Assembly (NCBI GenBank): GCA_034620365.1
Contig: JAQGEQ010000020.1
Location: forward strand, 248,001 to 312,000
Source: Pegea sp. RAD2-039
Lineage: Eukaryota; Chordata; Thaliacea; Salpida; Salpidae
Reading direction: 5' to 3'
DNA: 64,000 nucleotides
Below are positions 51,230 to 62,949 of the stretch, piece by piece. The notes beneath the pieces were generated by a model that saw only the letters and a list, made by a program, of their open reading frames with translations, did not search any database and was not told where the DNA came from. The position numbers were made by a program, and so were the translations under genes. Each line of letters starts with the position of its first letter. The first letter of the stretch is position 1.

Positions 51230-54200
51230 ATGAATAAATTCTACCTGGTTTTATTTATTTTAATATCGGCTTTCTGCAATGTCCTAGCAAAGATTAATGA
51301 AAAAGGTATTCATATTGTTACAAACTAAATAAATTTTAGAGCCTTGAACTAAATGACTTAATTTAATTTTGTTTAATTATTAAAGACGATTCTAAAACTT
51401 CTTTTTTTTAGTTTCATGTCCTAAAATTCTGGTCTCAAACTCAAGTATCTCATGTTCATCCGGAAATAATGATGAAAGTCTTTGTTTTTTCAAATGTGAT
51501 GTCAGTAAGGATTGTAAAGAGGACCTCAAATGTGATGATTGTTTCTTTACAGGAAGGTTTTGACAAAACTGGTTCAATGCAAATATTGTGCTCTGGTGGT
51601 CAGTGGTATGATTTCGAAAAAATAGAAAATATTGGAAAAGTTTACAATAGTTTATTTGATTATAATTCTCGATGTAATCGTAAAAAGACATCAAGTAAGA
51701 TACTGAAATACAGAATCTTCTTAACAAATAAGTATTGCTGGTGTAGTTGTAGTGTTGTTTGGATTTACTAACATTATTTATCAATCATTCATAATCTTTA
51801 ATTTTGATGATAAATCTCTTTAGAACATCGATTATAATCTGAATAAAAGTTGGATCATCACAAGAAAGTCATATTTTCAGAATCAATTAACTAAAACTTC
51901 ACTAGACTTCAAGCAAAACTGACATATGATAAATACTACTCAATTCCAACTTCTATTTTATATCTCTTCTTCCAGGAACTTCTTCGAGAATATCTTCAAG
52001 TCCCAACGATCTTCGATGCTCTCCACAAGTTTGTAGTGACAGTATCAGAGGAATGAGTAAATACTCTTGTGAGCAAGTCAACTGTTGCTGGGACGAAGAA
52101 ACCTTTGAGTGTAGAGAAAGTAATTTCTTGCTAGACAATATTTGTCATTATTTAAAACCACCTTTTAGTCAGAAAACGGTTCTTGCGTCTGTTTAAGATT
52201 AAAAATCTTTTCTCAATCTTATCGTCAACAGTTTTATAGCAGTTTAATGTAGAAATGTTTAAACAGAAATTTACAAGATACGAGAACTGTTTGCTGAAAC
52301 TCATTAACCAGCTTAAAATAACTTATGAGTACAATTTTAGAATATAGTAATCTTACTAAATAAAGACTTTAGATTTTTAGAAGTTTAATAGTTTTTGTTT
52401 GATAAAGGTATTTGTGAATTTAGAGGTGTATCAAAGTTTCAGTGTTTACAAAAAAACTGTCAATTCGACGATGATACGTTAAACTGTTTTCAAAGTAAGT
52501 TTATTTCAATCAATTTTTTAAACTAATATAGCAAATTATAATTTATTTTGTTATTATTTTGTGTTATCTAAGAAAAACTACTTTAATTATTTTAAAATAT
52601 CAACCTCTTAGTAATCTGTTATTAAACAAAAAATATTTTTAGTAAAGTAAGCTTTATATGTTACAACAAGTTTTTAATTTTTCTGCAATATTAACAAATT
52701 AAGTTAGAAATTTCTAAGTTTTGTTTATACTCAATTCAAGTAGCTATTCCTGTTTAGTTCTACGTATTTTCTTCCTGTTTAAAATGATTTAAAAGATATT
52801 TCCATAAAATTTAGAAAGCTTAGTTATAACCCAAGGGCTTATTTAATTTTAAAAATTGATTTAATTTTATAAAACCTGAGGCGCTGAAAAATTATGCTTA
52901 CAAAACATCTTTCAAACCGACATTTGATATATTTGTTGATTTTATTTCATAGAAAGAAGTTATGTAGAAGAAAATGTTGAAGCTCGTTCTGGAGGTTTTA
53001 CTGATAACGAAAAAACACGTAAGTTACATCTTCATCGTTCATCAAAAGGAAATATTTCTATGAATTTGATAAAAATTCTTAAATATATAAAAAAAAGTTG
53101 CAAAAAATTTAAGAAATTAATCAAAATTTATAAATTATTAAAACTTAATATTTTATGACTTTAACTTAAATATTAAGAAATTGTTTTATGAATATAACTA
53201 GATAAGGATTATACTTCATAAATGAATTTTTATGAAGTTACAGCAAATTTAAAAATTGTTGATGAAATATAACAATCAATTGATAATTCAAGGGCTAAAA
53301 AGTATTTAGAATTTGTAATTTTTCATCTGATTTTTTCATTAGCATCGAATTGCCCTCCTCTTGTGGATGAAACTCTTGAATTGAATGTTTCTTGTAAAAC
53401 GGGTCGAATGCCTGGTTCTTTATGTGAACTTAGTTGTGTGAATTCAGATAAGGTTCTTGAAGGTCCTAAGACCATCATTTGTAAACTTGATGGTAAATGG
53501 AATCTAAAAGAAGGTTTAGCAGCATCTAAGTGCAACTGTAAGTAAAATACTTTTTAAATTAAACTGTTTACAACTTATAATTTCTATTAAGGTTTGAACA
53601 AATTTCAGTTAATTGAATGAAAGTATTTTTTTACAAAATACAAACATCTAAATAATTTAGAACTTTTTATGTACACAAGTTTACTCAAACAACTTATTTG
53701 TAGTTGCATCCTCTCAATGTTCGGTAAGAGAGTGTGATATCAACTATTCAGGAATTCAAAAGAACTCTTGTGAAAAGAGTGGATGTTGCTGGGATTATAA
53801 CAGTGACTCATGTAAAGCAAGTTAGTTAAACTTTATTTGTTGAGATTTTAGATTTTGTATCTAGAAACAACTTTTTTAATGCTTTGGATGTAAAAGTTAA
53901 TTTCAAAGTATAACTTAATAGATTTTTGAACAAATTTCTTTTATTTATAATATGTAGAAAGATGCAAGGATACTTATAAAGGTATTCCTAAGAAAATGTG
54001 CCGACTAAGAGGGTGTGCATATGATGATGAGACGGCTGATTGTTATGAAGGTTAGAAAAAGAATTTACTAAAAAATATTGGACTAAAAACTGTTAAGATT
54101 CTTTTGAAGCAGATAATTTTGTTATTTTTATAAAACTATTTTCTGAATCATTTTTGATACCAGCTGTTAAGTGCCCAGCATTAACTGAAGAGGAAAATAG

Positions 54201-55595
54201 TGCATCAGTGAAATGCACCAAAGGCAAGGAAGTTTATTCGGTGTGCCAGTTTTCCTGTCCTTCTAATTTTGATTTAATTGGTGAAAACTTCTCAATCTGC
54301 TTAAAGTCTGGAATTTGGAAAACTCTGAAGGAAAATAAGATTCCAAAATGCAAAGGTTAAAAGAACATTTCTAAAAGAACATTTTATTAATCGTATATCA
54401 CTACTTCAATTATGAAAAGAGTTTTAATCAAAATTAAAATTATTTAAAACAACTTTTAATCAAAACTTTAAACTTTCTTTGCAGCAAAATGTGATTTTGT
54501 GGCGAATATGAAAAATGGTTTTATCAACAATGACCAAGAAGACGTCGTAAACATCGTTGAGGAAATGACAGAGTCTGAAAAAGGACTTTGTGATAAGTCA
54601 GGAACCATCGAAATTGACTTTTTGAAAAAGACTGTAAGTTACCTATTTTAATACTAAACTAAATTAAATAAATAATTAAGTTTGATTTAAGTAGATTGCA
54701 AGATGATAAGTTTATTTGTAAAAGTAATTTCAACAATCATTTATTTGATTAAATCATTAGATATCTCAATATCATCTGAAAAGTCTCAAATCTCGTAAAG
54801 ATATTTTTTAGCTACATTTTTGTGATATTACTTTAAAAGCCATAAGCAAATATTCCAAGAAATTCTTAAAAAAACTTCTTTTTAATTTATCTATTTTGTT
54901 TTCAGAGCTTTAAAATAACTTTAGATTATGACAAATCTGCTTCTTTCATCCACTTTGCTCTTCGAAATCAAAATAAACTTCTGATGATAGGAATACATAA
55001 AAATATCAGGTTGGTATTATTTATTTTAGACTAGTAGATAAGATTTTAAATTAAAAACAGATATAATTCATATACAATATCGAACCTTAAGTTTTTAATA
55101 AACTTTGTTTTATAAAAAATTATATTTTCAAGTTGTTATCTTTTCAAAATGCATTGAATAAAGAACAAGATCAGAGTATTGATACCTTTATAAGAACAAT
55201 AATTGAAATATGCTTATATATGAATATAGATGTTTAATTATTTTCTTATTTAGTTATATTATTTTTTAGTTAATTTTCAAGGATAATTTTTTTTCAAATT
55301 ATTTTTTGAAGCTTTTAACACTTTATATTTTCTTTACAGTTTTGTTTCAAATACAAAAAAATTGCTAGTAGCAAATTCCAAAGTAACCTTAAAATTTCGC
55401 AAAGGCGAAAACCAAGTTTCTTATGTGCTTAGAAGCAAATCAAAAGAGAAGAAAATTGAGAAAGGAAATGTTTTGATGAAATATCTAAAAGAAAGCAATA
55501 AATTATACTTGTCTATAAACAAACTAATGAACACAAATGCCAGATCACATTTCGGTAAAGGCCTTTGTTCAGTTTGCCTTTCATATCAAGACTAA
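51230..55595 (+). CDS. Secreted Sushi (CCP)/trefoil mosaic protein with unknown C-terminal domain
   Basis: A 569-residue protein. Exons are 51230-51305, 51412-51500, 51553-51694, 51976-52119, 52408-52494, 52953-53018, 53343-53537, 53704-53820, 53958-54050, 54164-54355, 54485-54633, 54906-55009 and 55340-55595. Exon 1 is a signal peptide (MNKFYLVLFILISAF). CCP1 spans exons 2-3. Exon 4 is a six-Cys trefoil (P) module with CCWDEE, exon 5 a four-Cys trefoil-like module, and exon 6 a Cys-free linker. Exon 7 is CCP2 (NCPPLVDETL, CKLDGKWN). Exon 8 is a six-Cys trefoil (SGCCWDYNSDSC), exon 9 a four-Cys trefoil-like module (RGCAYDDETADC), and exon 10 CCP3. Exons 11-13 (about 165 residues) form a beta-rich, Lys-rich end of unknown family with CSVC near the end. 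Most module exons are bounded by phase 1 introns. Trefoils occur in mucus and mucosal proteins and CCPs in complement-like or adhesion proteins; the role here is unknown. Confidence 0.87.
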
Positions 55596-55603
55596 GCTTT
55601 TTC

Positions 55604-55609
55604 AATAAA
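55604..55609 (+). terminator. Polyadenylation signal of the CCP-trefoil gene
   Basis: AATAAA begins nine bases after the stop codon and is followed by a GT-rich tract (TGTTCGTTTG). The implied 3' UTR is only about 30 bases long. Other signals further downstream could be used instead. Confidence 0.5.
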
Positions 55610-56147
55610 ATGTTCGTTTGCCTTTATAATCTTTATCATATGAAAAAAGAAAATGTTTTCGGGTGCTTGTAAGCTTTATTTCAAAATATTTCTGAAATTT
55701 TCTTCGTTTAATAAACTCTAAGTAACTTTTTCTATGAACAAATATTTTTTGTTGTGATTAATATATTTTAGTATTTATTGTACTGAAAATAAACTTAAAT
55801 ATTTACCCTTTCTAAATTTTTAGGGTTTCTTAAAGTATCACAAAAATACTTAGATTGGTATAATCTTGATTTTGATAAAATAGACAAATAAATCGTAAAC
55901 TTTTTCGAATAAATAGAATTAGACTAGTTGAGCAAATGATAGTTTTGAAACTATTAGGAAAGGCTCTAAGTAGATCAATATTTTGTAATCTTTCATTTAC
56001 TTTCAGCTTTAATCGAAGTTTCTGCTAAGTTTAGCAAAATTATTAAAAATTATTAGTAAATCATTAGATTAAAAATGCTCGTCCATTCAATTTTGAGATA
56101 ATATTTTCTTAAAAATGTCTACATTGTACTGCAAATGTAGTTCGTTT

Positions 56148-56490
56148 GTGTGATGCAGCGGTTATCCGTGTATATACCCGTCTACCAGACGGGAAGTTTT
56201 TGTTTCGAATCTGGATGGACACATATTTGCGATAAAAAAGTCCTTAAAAACCCCATTAGAAAGACCCTGTGAGTCTGGTTAATGACAACACTTTTAGAAG
56301 ACGCAAAACTTCAAATTTAGATCCGGAGTTAGAGTCTCGTAGGTAGTTCGTCTCAGTGTTGTTTTGGCAGCTCCTGCAACGCCAGCAGGACGCAGCTGTA
56401 TCTGTCCGTCTGATGCGTTGTATAGCATGGCTTTCCATAATTTTTGCCCTGGCATATATGCATGGCCGTTCTTGGTCGAAGCAAGTCAAA
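56148..56490 (+). mobile_element. tRNA-derived SINE-like element
   Basis: Bases 56148-56222 look like a decayed tRNA. An A-box-like GATGCAGCGGTTATCCG comes first. A perfect anticodon arm follows (CCCGT / ACGGG around CTACCAG, with T33 and anticodon-position ACC). A B-box-like GTTTCGAATC comes next, and GTGT/ACAC ends can pair. The remaining acceptor and T-stem pairing is poor, so it is not a working tRNA. A GC-richer body of about 260 bases with no coding similarity follows, in strong contrast to the flanks. That is the structure of a SINE promoted by RNA polymerase III. The right boundary is approximate. Confidence 0.6.
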
Positions 56491-57483
56491 AAAGTGTAAT
56501 TAATCCACTTAAATATATGAAAATAAAAATATGATAAAAATAAACAAATATATATTATATAAATATAATGCTTTTCAAAAAGTCATCCAACATTTTTATT
56601 AAAATTAATTTTGTTATTTAGAAATAATAATTTAAAGACATTTCCTTTTACAGTAAATACTTACATAACTTTTATAATAGTTTTCAATCTTTCTACAAAA
56701 TCTTTCTAAAAATACAATTTAAATTTAACATTTAGAAACACTTTTACTGCTGTCTCGTGTGAAGGTTCGATTTTTCAGAATTTCTATATTATTTTAGTTT
56801 TTAATATATTTCTTTATAGCTTTAATGATGTCAAATAATTTCAATTAAAATATTTTTCTTCCTTATTTTTATTCATAAGTTATGTTTATAATAGTTATCA
56901 GCAGTCATTAAGGTTATTTAAAAAAGATATATGATTAATCTGTAACATTGTAATTATTTTTCAAAAGTATTTAATTATTTTAATAATAAATATTAAGTTT
57001 TTTTTGCATTGAATTATTTTAGAGCTTTTTTAAGCTGCCTTATAGTATTGCTAACTTTTAAAAAGCTTATTAATTCAGATAAAAATTGAGTTTTATCTCT
57101 AAATTTTATTTTCCTTTTTTCAGCTTTTATATTAAAAAAGTAAATCTGATGCCAAAAAGTTTAATATATTTTAATTCAATAAACATTATTGTTTTATAAA
57201 AATATGTGTTGGCTTAGTTTTAAACTTTCTTCATACATTTAATCTTATATAATATTAACTTATAAGTAATAATATAAACCTCTATTTTATTTGTATTATA
57301 TAATATATTTAATAAGTAAATTTTTTTATTGTGTCTCTACATTTTTATTTATTATATAAATTATTTATTGATAGTTTAGAGTTTTTAAATTTTAACTGCA
57401 ATGAATATCTCTTGATTTATTTATTTTCTATTTTATAGCCTAATTTATTTTATTTGTGGTTTGAGGATTTATGAGATTTCAAC

Positions 57484-60400
57484 ATGGTGAAGCCACGTGA
57501 GTATTATAAATATTTTATAAAATTAAATATCTTTTAAATAATGTAATTTACTTTAAAAATATTTTTATAAGGAGATATTTGAAATATAATTTTATAAATT
57601 ACTTTTTAGGAATGAAAACAAAAAGTAAAAGACAAAGTTGCAGTCTAAAATACAGAATTAGAAAAAATGTAAGTTTTTCATCAGATATAAATTCTTCTCT
57701 ATATTGCTTTTCAAAGTTTAATTATTTATCTGAAATTATTATTATTATTATAATATTATTATTATATTATTATTTATTGTTATCTAAATTATTATTATAT
57801 TAGATACCACTATTTTCAGTTTAAATTAGTAAATATGAATTATATAAGCATTTATAAGATGATTATAAAAATTGATTGTTTTTTTTAAGTAATAAAAAAA
57901 TATATTTAAAGTCTGTTGATGTTTGAATTTATCTGGAAATAAATAAATTGCTTTTAACTATTTTGGTTTCAATTTTGAATAATCAGGTTGCTGCTCATAA
58001 TAAAAAAGTGAAAAAGCAAGTTAGAAAGAATAAACAAAATGGAAAAGTGAAGCAGACACGTAAAGATCCAGGAGTTCCAAACTCTGCTCCTTTCAAAGAA
58101 CAAATTTTAAGGGAGGCACAAATCCAAAAAGAGCAGGTAACATTTCAATTTTTAGGATTAAGTATAAGTTTCATAATAACTATGATTTGTTAATAAGGAA
58201 ATCTATTTACACAGTTTATAGAAAGCCAGTTGGGCCTATTTAACATATGAACCAGTAAAAACTCCCCAGCCACACTAAGCCAAGAAAACACCTGAATCTT
58301 GTGCTTGGTGGTTGAGAGCAAGTGTGCCCAGTAACTCGTCTTAATGATTAAATATATTTTTGAAATCTTGATTATATTGTTGATCAGATAGTTCTTAATT
58401 TTTGATTATTTACCTGCCTTATTTTGATGAAAAAATATCTTTAAAATCTTCATATCTTGTGAGTAGATAAAACAAAAACATATTAAGTGAAGTATTTTTG
58501 TTCCTCTTTTAAAATCTGGATTTCTTGGTGGTTGAAAACCGCTATAATTCGATTTTTATGCTCGTTTAACTTCAACTACTTGAGATTAATCATCAACTCT
58601 TCCTTAAACTTTGTAGGAAGAGCTAGCACGCCAACAAAAACGAGAAGAACAGAAGATTCAGTCAAAGAAGGTCACTCTAGTTGAAATGAAAGAGAAAGCA
58701 ATGCAGCAACAAAAGAAGTTTGAAGAGAAGGTAGTAGACACATTGAGCAAGAGATCCATCAATCACAGACTTCTTTTCAGGAAGCTATGATGGAGAAGTT
58801 GTCCAGGAATCCATCTTTGAGTCTTTTGAGTAGTGAAAACTCGAGAAAAGCTTACTACAAGGAGTTCAAAAAGGTTGGAAGTTGTAATTTCGTTGAAAAA
58901 TATCAAATAGTTCCTCTAACTTTCAGGTCATTGATGTATCTGATGTTGTTATTGAAGTATTGGATGCTCGTGACCCTCTAGGATGTCGATGTCGTGATGT
59001 AGAGAGTGCAATTCTTGAATCAAGTCCCAACAAGAAGATTATTCTTCTTCTTAATAAAATCGGTTTGTTTCAATCGAAATTTGAATCATGTCATCAAACT
59101 GGTTTCTTTTAGATTTAGTCCCGAAGCAGAATGTTGAGGACTGGCTGAAATATTTACGAAATGAGTTTCCCACTGTTGCATTCAAATCATCAACTCAAAC
59201 CCAAAAAGACCGACTGGTCAGTTTGATAAGCAAACTAATCAGAGAAATCAACTTACAATTACTTATTTCTTGATTGATCGGTTGCAGACTCAATGTAAGG
59301 TCCCAGTGAAGCACTTAGATGCTCACCTGCTCTCAAACACAAGTCAGTGCGTCGGAGCTAGCAATCTTCTGAAGCTCTTTTCTAATTATTCTCGTCACAA
59401 GGGAACTGAAACCTCCATTGTGGTTGGAGTAGTCGGTAATTACTCATATCGTTACTCGGTTAACTTTTTAGAGCTTCTAATTGTAATTTGCAAAGAGTCA
59501 TATAGATGCTGCCAAGAAGCGTTTATTGAAACCAGTTGGATTTTCGTTTTATCAGAAATCTTTCACGTGACAATTGTTGTTTCAGGGTACCCGAATGTTG
59601 GTAAGAGCAGCGTAATCAACAGTTTGAAGCGAGCAAAGTCATGTGGGGTTGGTTCCACTCCTGGTTTCACCAAGTAACTCCATCTAACTTCATCTAACTT
59701 CAAATCCATCGATAATTTTCTAGAACTGTCCAAGAAGTTGTGATCACAAAAAACATCAAAATCCTCGATAGTCCTGGGATCGTGATGGCAACAGGCGACA
59801 ATGAGTCAGCTGTCGTGCTTCGAAACTGCGTCAAGGTAACCACAAGATTCCATCTTTCATCCAAATATTCAAATTGAACTATTTACAGGTCGAGTCCTTA
59901 GATGATCCAATTACTCCTGTCGACATGATCTTGAGCAGATGCGATAAGAATCAGGTGATTTGATCTTCATCTCAATCTCTTCTTCATCTTCAATTATTAG
60001 ATGATGATGAAATACAACATCGGAAACTACGAAGACACAAACGGATTTCTCTCTCTTCTTGCAATTCGTTACGGTAAGTTGAGAAAAGGTGGGAAACCCA
60101 ATGTCACAGCAGCTGCCAAAAGTGTCCTAAAAGACTGGAACAGGTGACAAAAATCCCCGGTCCCCATTCTATCCTTTATCTTTGATCTTCTCAGTGGTAA
60201 GATTTCTTACTACACTCGCCCACCTCAGCGGAAGAACGTTCATCTGGAAGCTAAGATCGTTTCAGAGATGTCAGAAGAGTTTGATTGGGTGAGAAGTTTG
60301 TTGATGAAGATGAAACTAAATTGTGTCTTTTAGAGCTCTTTGGATCAAATCAATCAGCAATCTTTAGAGGAAGTGACTGGGGCACCTTCTGAGTCTCACT

Positions 60401-60973
60401 CCGTCTTCTTCAACTCAGCTGGTAAGTGAAAGATCGGTTTGAGAATCGAGTAATCAGTTGAGTGTTTCAGTTTCGACTAATCAACTGATGGAGACCAGTA
60501 AAGCTCCTGTTGCTGTCGAGTTTTTGGAAGAAGATGAAGATATGATGGAAACCGATGAGACGCAGGTACAAAATCGACGTTGATATTTGCTGATGCAAAT
60601 TAGTTTGATTTTGTTTGTAGCTTGGAACAATTTCAATTGATTTGAGTGATAAAAAGAAAAAAACTGAAGAAAGCGCCTCAAAGAAGAAGACGAAACGAAT
60701 CGATAGTCAGAATATGTTTGCTGGAGTCATCACTAAAGGATCTAATCTTCAAGTTAATAAACAAATGAAAGATGTTATTAAATCTCAAAAGAAAGCGAAG
60801 AAGCGGGCAGGTTCGTCAGCTAATTCAAACTTCTAAAATCCACAAATCTCATAAAAACTTTTTTATCTGCAGATAAGCTTTCAGATAAATTGGGGGCAAC
60901 TTTAAACTCTGCGATGAGTTTTGGATCAACAGAAGATTATAGTTTTGATGTTGATATGGAATTACCAAATTAG
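57484..60973 (+). CDS. GNL3: Nucleostemin / guanine nucleotide-binding protein-like 3
   Basis: A 597-residue nucleolar GTPase of the circularly permuted YlqF/YawG family, acting in large-subunit ribosome maturation and cell proliferation. Exons are 57484-57496, 57610-57668, 57987-58136, 58617-58730, 58781-58873, 58927-59062, 59113-59216, 59288-59435, 59586-59673, 59724-59835, 59889-59954, 60001-60143, 60195-60288, 60334-60421, 60471-60565, 60621-60810 and 60873-60973. The basic N-terminus ([26 protein letters not shown]) acts in nucleolar targeting in relatives, followed by [15 protein letters not shown] motifs come in permuted order: [10 protein letters not shown] (from about 155), NKID (186-189), GYPNVGKSS (273-281), STPGFT and DSPG (317-320). 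The C-terminus is acidic then Lys-rich and ends with a nucleostemin-like [11 protein letters not shown]. Exon 1 holds only 13 coding bases. One gene probably covers the vertebrate GNL3 and GNL3L pair. Confidence 0.95.
57736..57802 (+). repeat. (ATT)n microsatellite in GNL3 intron 2
   Basis: A run of imperfect ATT/TTA triplets about 65 bases long lies inside the second intron of GNL3. It is likely length-variable between individuals. Confidence 0.8.
58255..58342. other. GC-richer patch in GNL3 intron 3
   Basis: Within an AT-rich 480-bp intron, about 90 bases are much richer in G+C. They include CCAAG and CTTGG arms about 20 bases apart. It does not code in the gene's frame. It could be a decayed SINE or an intronic RNA; no box C/D pair is seen. 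Confidence 0.3.
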
Positions 60974-61584
60974 ATGAAGACGCTATTAGAAAAATTTTAA
61001 TTGAATTATGTATTTAATGCGTTAAGGTCTAAGGTTTTTCTATTTTCTCATTTTTGCGTCAAATATAATCTTGTGTCGTAAAAATCTAAATGTCAAATTT
61101 CTTCTTTCATCACGATTATCAGTTTTTATTTACTCAATTAAATATTCAGGTTAGTTTTATTATAAAAAAAACTTGGCAACAAATTTTGTCAAAAATACTT
61201 TGCAATAATTGTTTAAGATTTGATAATTGAAGAAAATACCTTTCAAGCAATATTAAGTTAGATGTTTCTAGATATAGATTTAATCCCAAAATCAGAATAC
61301 ATCTATTTTCAATTTGTTAAAAGCATCATTTATACGATGTTTAATGTTCAAATTAAGTTTTATGAGATAAATGACTATATACTGATTAATACTTTCTACC
61401 ACAATCAAACGGTCCTTACTAAAACTAGATTTATGATAATCTCTAAGATAAAATGTTTTCATATAATATTAATTTTTTGTTTTTTATAATACTAGAATCA
61501 ATTGGAAGTGGAAATCTGCTTATTGAGTAAACATTTGAATCAAAAGACTCCAATCTAATTAAGTATTGTAACTATTGTACAATA

Positions 61585-62190
61585 ACTTATTTATTGCAAT
61601 AAATGTGAAGGAGGGTGCCTGAAGAGAGCAACTCTCGCTAACACACATTCTCACAAATAATATCTATTTAGTCAAAAATATAGAAAGCAAACTATGTAAC
61701 ACATGACATTTCGATAGCACTCCAGGCATATAACAATAAACAATTACATAGAATGTTAATAATATTAAAAACAGAAAAAATCACAGTTTAGAAATGGCAG
61801 TGTTGGCAATGTTATAACGGTTCAACTTCTTTTTGAACAACGCCAGCGACTTCGACATGACAATGTCTGATGGCAGCTGATTCCATGTATTAATTGTGCG
61901 GTATGAGAAAAAATTTGCTCTGACCAATGTACCAGGTGATATAGGCTTATTAAGATGTAATGTGTGTCGTCTGAGTTGATATAACTTGAGGGAAGGACTA
62001 ATGAAAAGAAATCATCGAATTGAAGGTCAATTAAATTGTGGATAACTTTGAAAATAAGAATTAAGTCGTATTTAATCTGTCGAATTTTCAAAGTATCTAA
62101 ATTGAAGAAGCTGAAACGATGTTTATAACTATCATATTTAATATTAAGTTTCCTGCATATCAATTTCAATGAAACCAGCTTAATTGAAAT
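61585..62190 (-). mobile_element. 5'-truncated CR1/L2/Jockey-type LINE 3' end
   Basis: On the minus strand the translation shows the typical C-terminus of a LINE reverse transcriptase ORF: YKHRFSFFNLDTLKIRQIK, DLILIFKVIHNL, then RANFFSYRTINTWNQLPSD and SLALFKKKLNRY, ending in TGA at 61781-61783. One frame change (near 61970) separates the two halves, so the copy is dead but fairly young-looking. A 3' UTR of about 190 bases follows and ends near ATTGCAATAAATAAG. Most of the element upstream is missing, as is usual for LINE insertions. Confidence 0.78.
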
Positions 62191-62949
62191 ATTTAAGATT
62201 GATCTAACATAAAAATGTTTAAACCTTTGCTGAGATGTAACAACTACGACAATTTTATAATTTTTATGAATTGCTATTTAAATTGTACCTAAACAGTTTT
62301 TCAAACAATTAAATGGGTCAAAAATACCTCAAAGATAAGAAAGCAAAATATAAAATTCTGAAAATTTCAAGAATATAGTAATATTAGGTGATAATCATAA
62401 GAAAAGACGATATTTATTACATTTTGGCAAAAGTTTGAGCTGTTGTAAAAATTGAATGAAGAAGATAAATTAGAAAAGAAGATAAATAGAATCTTATATT
62501 AATTACTGATTTTTTCCAACAGAGAAATATTATATGCAAAGATATAAACATTTTTTAGATAATTTTGAAGATAAAGTATTTTCTTCAGCTTTATTGCTAA
62601 AAACACAATTATGCTAATTCTTGCAAATTATTTGGTTTATCATATTTTAAAGAGCTAATTCTTTTATAAATTCTATTATAATTAAGGTGATTAAAAATAC
62701 CTGATAAAAATTTTTAAAGACAGTTGAAATTAATACTTATGTATAAGCCATTTTTGACCTTTTGTGTTTTGAACCATATGTTTTTAAATAATCTTGAATT
62801 AGTGATTGTAACGATTGTTTTGCTAACACTTGAGGCGTTTTATGAGTGTTTGGTTTTGTGTTACTCTTTTAATGAAACTCTATAAAAGAATTTAAAATAT
62901 TTGACTCAAGCTTATGACTGTAAGTGTTCAGTTTACAATTTAAACCACG

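Larger units (their letters stand above)
55596..57483. other. Intergenic gap between the CCP-trefoil gene and GNL3
   Basis: About 1.9 kb of AT-rich DNA. Apart from the poly(A) signal and a GC-richer tRNA-derived repeat at 56148-56490, nothing coding is seen. The GNL3 promoter should lie at its right end, but no motif stands out in long A/T runs. Confidence 0.55.

Noticed and set aside
51392-51784. 130-codon minus-strand open frame
   Set aside because: It is the antisense shadow of exons 2-3 of the CCP-trefoil gene, where the plus strand gives a clear Sushi module.
59436-59585. snoRNA in the 150-bp intron 8 of GNL3
   Set aside because: An ACA occurs near the 3' end, but no convincing H box or C/D box pair was found, and the longer intron alone is weak evidence.
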